Below are positions 49,711-55,023 of a stretch of DNA of 55,023 bases, piece by piece; within the stretch, counting starts at the first letter, position 1; every line of letters begins with the position of its first letter. The DNA is from Bacteroidales bacterium (GTDB taxonomy: Bacteria > Bacteroidota > Bacteroidia > Bacteroidales > UBA932), in contig JAFTFV010000010.1 of the NCBI GenBank assembly GCA_017458265.1, positions 1 through 55,023 on the forward strand. The letters are read 5' to 3'. A program made the translations under genes and the position numbers. A model generated the notes under the pieces. It ran no database searches, had not been told where the DNA came from, and saw only the letters and a list, made by a program, of their open reading frames with translations.

Positions 49711-51596
49711 GCCGGGTTGTTCTGCTCCTTGAAGAGCAGGTTCAAGATGTCCAGGCGGATCTTCCGGTAGTTCTTCTCCACTTCCATCTCCATCTGTTCC
49801 GGCGTCATCCGGAGGATTTGTGGAATCTGCTCATTATGCTTGGGTTTCCCGCATGCCTTTACCTCCCCGCAGAAGATTTTCGGATTGACCTTCTGGTTGA
49901 AAGTATCGGCTACATAGCCGCAAAAGGAGCCCTGTGACAGGGCTTCAATCTTATTCGGTGGCAGCACGTCCCTCAATTGGTATGAGTACGTGACATGGTC
50001 ACTGGATGCGCCCTCCTGGTAGGAGCGCATTTCTCTTTCCACCTTGCCGAACGACTTACTCAGCATCTCGGCCGTCTTTCCTTTCACGGCTCCTGAAAAC
50101 ACGTTACCTACCGTGTTGAAGATTACTTCGGACTCCTTCTGGTCATAGTCTTTGACCAGCTGAGACTTGTCCTGAGCGCCGATGACTACGGCCACCTTGT
50201 TCTCGCGCGCGGTATTGATAAGGTTGTCCAGCCCCTTCAGATAGATGGTGGGCAGTTCGTCGATGAGAACGGCCGAATGGCGTTTCCCGGGCACATTGAT
50301 AATCTTGAAAAGCTGGCTCATCAGCATTGCCAGCGTAGTTCCATACACGCTCTGGCGCCTGGGATTGTTGCCCACACAGATGATTTTTGGCTGGTCCGGG
50401 TTGTTGATATCCAGCGAGAAATCATCCCCAGAAAGCGTCCAGTAGAGGGTTTTCGAGGCAAATCGGTTCAGCGGAACGCGGGCCGAAGCTATCTGGCCCT
50501 GCAGTTGTTCGAACGCCTGGTCCTTGATGGCATCGGCAAAGGTGTTGCGCTTGACTTCCAGCTCGTCGAACTTCTTCAGAATCTCAAATACAGAGCGGTA
50601 ATCCTGCCCCATGAGTTCAATCAGATGCGGGAAGGTGCAGTAGCGGCCACCGTCGTAAATCTTCAGGAACCAGATGAGAAGGTCCACATAGCACCGGGCC
50701 GACAGCGAGAAGAAATCGTCCCCCTTAGCATTCTCCCGGTTGGCGTTTTTCAGTATGACTTCTGCAATCTCCGTGGCATCCACGGGGTCGGTCAGATATC
50801 TGGGATGGATGGGATTGAAGCGGTGCGAGTGCAACGGGTCATCGAAATTGACGATATAGAGCTTGGGCTTGATGTCATAGCAGCCGTAGTTGTCCAGCAG
50901 CTCGTTCATCACCAGACGGGTCAGGCTGGGATACTTGTAGTCGTAGACAAACATCGCGTAGCCCTTCTGCATCATATGCCGGATGAAGGCGGCGTAGATA
51001 CTGGCCGTCTTACCGGAACCGGGGGTGCCGATGACCATACATCCGCGCTGCGGAGCCACGCAATTGATATAGCCGTTATGGAGTTTTCCCTCATACTGGT
51101 AGGTCATAGGAATATTGACACTGTACTCGTTCTCAATTAGCTCCCTGCATTGTTCGAACGTGTCCCAATACTCGGGAAGATGGGCATCGAAACTCCGCAC
51201 CATCCTCCCCAGCAGGATGGCTCCCACCAGATACATCACATAACCGGCCAGCGTCAGGAACACATAGAGCCAGCCGTTGCCGCAGAGCTGAGCACCAAAG
51301 AACAGCAGCAGCCCGGCCAGAAGCGGCAGCAGAATCTCCAGCCAGGATGACTGCTTGGAACTGCCGCTCCGCACTACCACCGACAACGTGGTAAAAAACA
51401 GACAGACGAACTTTACTGACAGCTGAGACCGGAATACCCCTGACCGGTGCACATCCAGCATCAGTGAATCCGTCATTCCGGAACGCAGTCCCACCGCTGT
51501 CCAGAAGGGATACGCATAGTAGTAAAGTATCAGCGCCAGAATCCCGCCCGACAGCAGCAGGAACATCGAATACATCGGTTTTGTCTTTGCATCCAT
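49707..51596 (-). CDS. mobC: MobC-type coupling protein (VirD4/TraG family ATPase)
   Basis: The 629-residue protein links the relaxosome to a transfer channel. Several N-terminal membrane segments lie within residues 8-130 (for example MFLLLSGGILALILYYYAYP and WLYVFLTLAGYVMYLVGAIL). Walker A is MVIGTPGSGKTAS near 188-200 and Walker B is SAVLIDELPTIY near 439-450, with the TraM-recognition NTARENKVAVVIGAQDKSQL after it. It resembles the Bacteroides MobC proteins. The element has no secretion-channel genes, so it must dock onto a helper type IV system. It starts one base after the relaxase stop. Confidence 0.9.
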   Translation of the reverse strand: MDAKTKPMYSMFLLLSGGILALILYYYAYPFWTAVGLRSGMTDSLMLDVHRSGVFRSQLSVKFVCLFFTTLSVVVRSGSSKQSSWLEILLPLLAGLLLFFGAQLCGNGWLYVFLTLAGYVMYLVGAILLGRMVRSFDAHLPEYWDTFEQCRELIENEYSVNIPMTYQYEGKLHNGYINCVAPQRGCMVIGTPGSGKTASIYAAFIRHMMQKGYAMFVYDYKYPSLTRLVMNELLDNYGCYDIKPKLYIVNFDDPLHSHRFNPIHPRYLTDPVDATEIAEVILKNANRENAKGDDFFSLSARCYVDLLIWFLKIYDGGRYCTFPHLIELMGQDYRSVFEILKKFDELEVKRNTFADAIKDQAFEQLQGQIASARVPLNRFASKTLYWTLSGDDFSLDINNPDQPKIICVGNNPRRQSVYGTTLAMLMSQLFKIINVPGKRHSAVLIDELPTIYLKGLDNLINTARENKVAVVIGAQDKSQLVKDYDQKESEVIFNTVGNVFSGAVKGKTAEMLSKSFGKVEREMRSYQEGASSDHVTYSYQLRDVLPPNKIEALSQGSFCGYVADTFNQKVNPKIFCGEVKACGKPKHNEQIPQILRMTPEQMEMEVEKNYRKIRLDILNLLFKEQNNPA

Positions 51597-51597
51597 A

Positions 51598-52836
51598 TCA
51601 ATTGGGTCCCCTTCGCCCCTTTTTCATTATTGCCTCATCCTCACCCCGGCGGCTCCTTTCCGCACCCAGCGCCGCCACGAAGAGGTCGGCCGCCTCCTCT
51701 GCAGCGCTTTTTTCTTTTTCAGCGTTTTCCTCTTTCTTTCCTTCCTCCGGAGGCCATTTCTCTGCCCTGGCCTTCTCGAACTCCGCAGCACTGATGCCGT
51801 GAAGGTCGCTTACCTTGAATACGCACCGTGTCTGGTGGTCGATAAGCGTCACTCCAAAGATTTTCCCGTCCTTAGACTTGGAAAGTTTCAGACCGATATT
51901 GAACTTTCGGAGGATTCTTCTGGTGTGCAGTTCCGACGTTCCGTGCTCCAATGCCACCCGGGCCAGATTCGCCGCCCGTTTGCCCTCCTTCGTGCGCAGC
52001 TCTTTCCTACAATCCATCGCACGCTGGCGCACATCCTCCAGTGAAGCGGCATTCAGGTCCTTGCCGATAATGGGCGCCGTGCATTTGTGCTGCGTCTTCG
52101 GATCGATGCCGGTAAAGGTCAGATAGATTTTCCGCCCAACCTTGGCGTGTCCCACTTCCACGCCGAACTCGCGCATCAGCATCTTGAACTGCTCCGTGGT
52201 GATGAAGTAGTATTTCATCGCCTGGGCCACCAGTTCCTCCATCTGCTTCATGTACTCGCCCCGGACAGGGTCGAAACGCTGATAGTCCACTTTCTTGGGA
52301 CCGTCATCTTTCTCCTTGGCTTCACCCATGTCCTTGGTCTCTTCCGGCTTAGCCCCTTCCGCTTTCGTCTCCTTCTCAGGTTTGTCCGCCAGGCCGACGG
52401 TAAATCCATACTTCTGCTCCAGTTCCTTCATGATTTCATTGCATCGCCGCCCTTCCTGCCGTTCAGGTATCTTCCTTCCGTCCTTATCCACTCGCACTGA
52501 TACCAGATGATAATGGATCCGGCCAATGTCATCGTGCCTGTATATTATATATGGTTGGTCGCCGTATCCCAGGCGCTCCATTAGTTCCTTTGTGAAAGCG
52601 ATAACCTTTTCCTGCGTCATATTGTCTGCCTTCGCGGGATTGATGGAAGCGTGAAAGGACATCTTTTCACAGCGACGGCTGCCGCGCTCATACTCGGAGA
52701 AGGTTTCCATCGGCTTCTTCGGGTCTGCAATCTTAGAGGAGAAGACCGCCTCGGCTTTACCCTCGGCGACCTTCCTCTCATTGTACTGCACGGCCGAGCT
52801 GCAACTTGGTGCCGGCGGTTTGATTTTGACTACCAT
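51598..52836 (-). CDS. mobB: MobB-type relaxase
   Basis: The 412-residue relaxase would nick oriT and pilot the strand. The metal-binding three-His motif is visible in YRHDDIGRIHYHLVSVRVD near residues 98-116 (H-x6-H-x-H). The N-terminal KMSFHASINPAKADNMT segment matches Bacteroides MobB-type relaxases. The middle and C-terminal parts are highly charged (Lys/Glu-rich near 155-185 and 365-400). It is transcribed with mobA and ssb upstream and the mobC-type gene downstream. Confidence 0.88.
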   Translation of the reverse strand: MVVKIKPPAPSCSSAVQYNERKVAEGKAEAVFSSKIADPKKPMETFSEYERGSRRCEKMSFHASINPAKADNMTQEKVIAFTKELMERLGYGDQPYIIYRHDDIGRIHYHLVSVRVDKDGRKIPERQEGRRCNEIMKELEQKYGFTVGLADKPEKETKAEGAKPEETKDMGEAKEKDDGPKKVDYQRFDPVRGEYMKQMEELVAQAMKYYFITTEQFKMLMREFGVEVGHAKVGRKIYLTFTGIDPKTQHKCTAPIIGKDLNAASLEDVRQRAMDCRKELRTKEGKRAANLARVALEHGTSELHTRRILRKFNIGLKLSKSKDGKIFGVTLIDHQTRCVFKVSDLHGISAAEFEKARAEKWPPEEGKKEENAEKEKSAAEEAADLFVAALGAERSRRGEDEAIMKKGRRGPN

Positions 52837-52874
52837 TGCAGGGACTGAAAGTCAATGGTGAATTCCCTGAGGAT

Positions 52875-53180
52875 TCAGTCCTTGCCCGCTGGAGCCAGAT
52901 CAATGTTCGACACCCACACGTCCAGGTTCACAAAGGTCTTGTCATCCTTTACGTTGGTTGACACTTTGAGTCTTCCGCTCACGGACACATAACGCCCTTT
53001 CTTGAGGTAGTCTGCCAGGCCGGTTTTGGCCATACGACAGTTGTAGTACGTGGGCTTTTCATCGCTGCCAGCCTTGGCATCGTTCACAGCCACGTTGAAG
53101 CGGACGAACTCGGCATCGTCCTTCCCTTTGACAATCTCGCAATCTGCTGCCAGATTACCGGTAATGAAAATGATTTGCAT
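52875..53180 (-). CDS. ssb: Small single-stranded DNA-binding protein
   Basis: The 101-residue protein has an SSB OB-fold: IIFITGNLAADCEIV, FVRFNVAVNDA, YYNCRMAKTGLADYLKKGRYVSVSGRL and LDVWVSNIDL. It lacks the acidic C-terminal tail of cellular SSB, a common trait of element-encoded versions. Set between mobA and mobB, it probably coats the transferred strand or serves the element primase. Confidence 0.9.
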   Translation of the reverse strand: MQIIFITGNLAADCEIVKGKDDAEFVRFNVAVNDAKAGSDEKPTYYNCRMAKTGLADYLKKGRYVSVSGRLKVSTNVKDDKTFVNLDVWVSNIDLAPAGKD

Positions 53181-53205
53181 AACGGTTTTGATTAAGTTTG
53201 AAATG

Positions 53206-53595
53206 TTATTGAACGTCCTCCTCTACGAGTCGGACCTTTTCTAGAATCTCATTCATCATGGCCTTCATATCCGCCAGATCCGTACGGACCATCCCCGCCG
53301 TCACGACAGGCCGGCCGCTCTTGTCACGGAGTTTTGCCAGCGTGTTCAGCGCCTTTACCTTTTGATTATAGTTGTTGCCGATACGGACAATCTCCGCCTT
53401 CAGAAGGGCCAGTTGTTTGGTGAAGTTCGCTTCCGTGCGGTGGAAATTCCGCCGCTGGATCCGTTTGACCAGAAGGGTCTCCCTGATATACTTGGACTTG
53501 TTGCGATACCCCTCCAGGAGCATCTGGGCATTGAGTTTCTCGAACTCGTTGTCCGAGAGCCTCAGTGAAATGACGTGTTTTCTTACCTTACTCAC
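53206..53595 (-). CDS. mobA: MobA-type ribbon-helix-helix mobilization protein
   Basis: The 129-residue relaxosome accessory protein has an N-terminal ribbon-helix-helix (RKHVISLRLSDNEFEKLNAQ, then GYRNKSKYIRETLL) and the mobilization motif IVRIGNNYNQKVKALNTLAK near 71-90. It probably binds oriT and recruits the relaxase. The start is a GTG at 53595, preceded by a strong AGAGGAG ribosome-binding site about seven bases upstream. It is the first gene of the leftward mob operon, directly beside the candidate oriT. Confidence 0.87.
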   Translation of the reverse strand: MSKVRKHVISLRLSDNEFEKLNAQMLLEGYRNKSKYIRETLLVKRIQRRNFHRTEANFTKQLALLKAEIVRIGNNYNQKVKALNTLAKLRDKSGRPVVTAGMVRTDLADMKAMMNEILEKVRLVEEDVQ

Positions 53596-53778
53596 AGTTC
53601 TATCTCCTCTAACACTTTATGGGCGCAGCCCAAAGCGAGCGACTCCGGAGCGAGCAATGCCCGCCGCAGGCGCACGAGATGGGACCGGGGACCGGGCCTC
53701 GCGTTCGGATGTAATACGAACGCCCATCTCGCAGTTTGCCCCTAAGGTCAAACGGTTTCACCCCTTTGGTCTGCGTTG
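53596..53778. other. Candidate origin of transfer (oriT), palindrome-rich, within the mob operon leader
   Basis: CGAGATGG (53675-53682) pairs with CCATCTCG (53724-53731). Nested against its right arm is the hairpin GCGTTCG (53701-53707) with CGAACGC (53717-53723). Direct repeats of GACCGGG lie between, and short palindromes (CTCCGGAG, GGGCGCAGCCC) lie toward mobA. Position beside mobA and the GC-rich structure suggest oriT, by analogy with Bacteroides mobilizable elements. No nick-site consensus was identified. Together with 53779-53986 this accounts for the 391 bases without a gene. Confidence 0.55.
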
Positions 53779-53811
53779 CAAAGATAGCAAAATATTTCTT
53801 ACTAATGCAAA
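53779..53811 (-). promoter_or_regulatory. Promoter of the mob operon
   Basis: On the minus strand TTTG (53811-53808), a 21-base spacer and TATCTTTG (53786-53779). Transcripts would run through the candidate oriT into mobA, giving a leader of about 180 bases. Confidence 0.7.
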
Positions 53812-53841
53812 ATTATTGTTTACGATATGCAAAATTATAGT

Positions 53842-53849
53842 TACATTTG
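53842..53849 (+). promoter_or_regulatory. -7 box of the RHH-like gene
   Basis: TACATTTG matches TAnnTTTG. It sits just before the 8-bp repeat array, so the array would occupy the whole leader of the transcript. Confidence 0.55.
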
Positions 53850-53864
53850 CGCGGAATTACAAAT

Positions 53865-53984
53865 GCGTAAATCTACAAAAGCGTAATTGAGTAATCCTGT
53901 ATTTGCGTAAGTGAGCAAATGAGCAAAAGCACAAATGAGCATTTGAGTAATTGAGTAAATGCGTAAACGAGTAAACGAATAAAA
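53865..53984 (+). repeat. Array of fifteen 8-bp repeats in exact register, consensus GAGTAAAT
   Basis: Cut every 8 bases, the segment yields GCGTAAAT, CTACAAAA, GCGTAATT, GAGTAATC, CTGTATTT, GCGTAAGT, GAGCAAAT, GAGCAAAA, GCACAAAT, GAGCATTT, GAGTAATT, GAGTAAAT, GCGTAAAC, GAGTAAAC, GAATAAAA. Position 5 is A in all fifteen, position 1 is G in thirteen and position 6 is A in thirteen. There is no indel over 120 bases. TTACAAAT and GCGCGGAA extend the register upstream. It ends two bases before the start codon at 53987. Confidence 0.92.
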
Positions 53985-53986
53985 CC

Positions 53987-54280
53987 ATGACACAACTGGA
54001 CGATTTCAAGAGAGTGCTGGGACTGGACGAGAATTTCCAGGAAGAGACAGTGGCACCCCAGCCCAAGAAGGAACAAGCGGTGAAAAAGGAAAAGCAGGAT
54101 GCCACCCGTCGGACGGTTTCCATCCCCGGTGACCTGCATACCCGGATTTGCCTGCTGGGGCTATGGATGAACAACGCAGGTATCCAGGACAATCCAAAAA
54201 TGTACGAGATTATCGATTCCTTGTTGGAAAGCTATCTTGAGCGTTATCCGGATGCTGCCAAGTTCGTAAAGAAAGCGTAG
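53987..54280 (+). CDS. Small ribbon-helix-helix-like protein (DUF3408-like) of the mobilizable element
   Basis: The 97-residue protein has a variable, charged N-terminal half (residues 1-42, Gln/Lys/Glu-rich) and a C-terminal segment RRTVSIPGDLHTRICLLGLW then MYEIIDSLLESYLERYPD. This reads as a beta-strand followed by two helices, a ribbon-helix-helix pattern like that of DUF3408/TraB proteins in Bacteroides elements. Its gene is preceded directly by the 8-bp repeat array, and RHH dimers are known to tile short tandem repeats, so it may bind its own leader. There is no ribosome-binding site, as the array runs up to the ATG. No ParA-type ATPase is adjacent. It is probably the last gene of the element. 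Confidence 0.68.
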   Translation: MTQLDDFKRVLGLDENFQEETVAPQPKKEQAVKKEKQDATRRTVSIPGDLHTRICLLGLWMNNAGIQDNPKMYEIIDSLLESYLERYPDAAKFVKKA

Positions 54281-54315
54281 GGAAACCGCGGTCCGGTTTG
54301 AGCATGTCGGGGAAA

Positions 54316-54939
54316 ATGACTAAATTTGAGGTCATGTTCGACGGACTGCTAAAATATGACCTGGGGGCTGGTGTGGAAGCTTTTTCCACACAGCGGGATG
54401 CCGTCCTTCCCTATGAAGTGACGCAGGGCCATCAGGTCCACGGCAGCCGCGTCGCCATTATCAAAAGGTCTGGCATGACGCGGGAAGAGTTGGAGGGTTA
54501 CGATGCATTTATCACCAAACTTCCCGGCGTTGCCATCGGAGTCCGCACGGCCGATTGCGTACCGATACTGCTTTACGACCCGGTGAAAAGGGTTATCGCC
54601 GCCGTCCATGCAGGCTGGAAAGGAACCGTCCTGCACATCGCTCAAGGAACTATCGCTGCGATGGCGCAAGTCTTCAAGTGCAACCCGGCCGACACGAAAG
54701 CGGTTATCGGTCCCGGCATCGGTCCGGACAGTTTCCAGGTGGGCGAAGAAGTGGCCACGCAGTTCAAGGAAACAGGATTCCCGATGGATGACATTTGGTC
54801 ATTCCGTGGCGCCGGTGACGGGACCCCCATTGTTTTAGCCGGTAAAAACCGAGCATTTTTTCATTTTATTTTCAACATCCGGCTCAATGGGGCATTCTGC
54901 CCCAGCCGCCGTGGCTTACCCCTGAGAAGTTTTTCATAG
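54316..54939 (+). pseudogene. pgeF: Peptidoglycan editing factor PgeF (YfiH), 3' end replaced by IS3-family DNA
   Basis: PgeF is a laccase-fold enzyme that removes misincorporated residues from peptidoglycan precursors. Conserved metal ligands are present: QGHQVHGSRV, VRTADCVPILLYD and AAVHAGWKGTVLHIAQG, followed by VIGPGIGPDSFQVGEEV. After SFRGAGDG the sequence no longer resembles the family, and the remaining 38 or so codons to the stop at 54939 are IS-derived. The C-terminal quarter, with the final HIDL-type and CTY-type motifs, is lost, so the protein is probably inactive. The ATG at 54316 follows a GGGGA; an in-frame ATG at 54304 is an alternative. Its native promoter may have been displaced by the mobilizable element. 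Confidence 0.85.
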
Positions 54940-55023
54940 AGTTTGGCTGGCTTACGCCACCTTTCTCTCGTATTCTTCTCGATACTCGAGCGGGGATTTA
55001 TACCCGAGCCTATAGATCAACCA
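54831..55023 (-). mobile_element. End of an IS3-family insertion sequence (partial, runs off the window)
   Basis: The minus strand carries the C-terminus of an IS3-type transposase, and homology of pgeF stops near 54825-54835. A TG dinucleotide at 54831 is a plausible IS terminus, but the other end and any target duplication lie outside the window, so the exact limit is inferred. Confidence 0.65.
54952..55023 (-). CDS. IS3-family transposase, C-terminal fragment
   Basis: Read from the right edge, 23 codons give WLIYRLGYKSPLEYREEYER then KVA and a TAA stop. The LGYKSPLEY core matches the integrase-domain C-terminus of IS3-family OrfB proteins (LGYxTPxEY). The rest of the gene lies beyond the window. 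It is too short for subgroup assignment. Confidence 0.75.
   Translation of the reverse strand, partial: WLIYRLGYKSPLEYREEYERKVA

Larger units (their letters stand above)
46570..54300. mobile_element. Integrated mobilizable element (IME), approximate limits
   Basis: The block from the integrase to the small RHH-like gene carries recombinase, HTH protein, Toprim primase, MobC-type coupling protein, MobB relaxase, SSB and MobA, but no type IV secretion genes. It should therefore excise and be mobilised by a helper conjugative element. I could not find a convincing direct repeat for attL and attR, so both limits are estimates taken between the DUF2795 terminator and pgeF. Confidence 0.75.

Noticed and set aside
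53865-53984. CRISPR array
   Set aside because: Units are 8 bp and abut directly with no unique spacers, and there are no cas genes.
53857-54192. A 111-codon open frame on the minus strand across the 8-bp array
   Set aside because: The complement of GAGTAAAT has no stop codons, so the repeat opens frames by itself; the predicted peptide is a low-complexity repeat overlapping the real plus-strand gene.

Overview
The window looks like chromosomal DNA of an anaerobic member of the Bacteroidales (Bacteroidota). Many genes are preceded by the Bacteroidota-type promoter (a -7 box TAnnTTTG, often with TTTG about 19-21 bases upstream) rather than an E. coli-like -35/-10. The mobility genes (MobA/MobB/MobC type), a DUF2795-like protein, the OmpA-family protein and the AguA/AguB putrescine route also fit this group. 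I cannot name the genus. Assignments rest on reading motifs by eye; no database search was run.

Left part (1-7.9 kb). The left edge is the end of an IS21-like element that cuts a small secreted-protein gene. A leftward operon follows: tyrS, rbfA, a LolC/E-type permease, a FecCD-type permease, its ATPase and the cut gene. tyrS carries an in-frame TAG. Divergent from it is a large FAD/Fe-S dehydrogenase of the D-lactate/glycolate type, then a duplicated 3' segment, a strong terminator and tRNA-Thr(CGT).

Core part (7.9-44 kb). An M16 protease lipoprotein and a mannose-1-phosphate guanylyltransferase precede two tRNA-Lys genes. A complete [FeFe]-hydrogenase locus follows: maturases hydE-hydG-hydF rightward, meeting a leftward NuoF-like/HydA/NuoE-like trimer of the electron-bifurcating type. 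HydF lacks part of its GTPase domain. A tight operon then encodes a HI0933-type flavoprotein, FKBP, PnuC, a BadF-type kinase, RecR, a GltD-like flavoprotein and QueC. Next come CorA, ribosomal protein S1, RNase Z, a LysM glucosaminidase, MltG, a Rel/SpoT protein with a degenerate hydrolase domain, UvrB, an OmpA-family protein, a HAD phosphatase, AguB, AguA, an acyl-CoA ligase and HtpG.

Right part (44-55 kb). folE has an IS4-family element inserted exactly at its start codon, with a 9-bp target duplication. After a DUF2795 gene comes an integrated mobilizable element of about 7.7 kb: tyrosine recombinase, HTH protein, Toprim primase, a DNA-binding-like protein, the MobC-type coupling protein, MobB relaxase, SSB, MobA and a small ribbon-helix-helix-like protein. 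It has no type IV secretion genes, so it should depend on a helper. Between the divergent mob operon and the last gene lie a palindrome-rich candidate oriT and an array of fifteen 8-bp repeats in exact register ending two bases before the start codon. The latter is the most novel-looking structure here. The right edge is pgeF disrupted by an IS3-family element.
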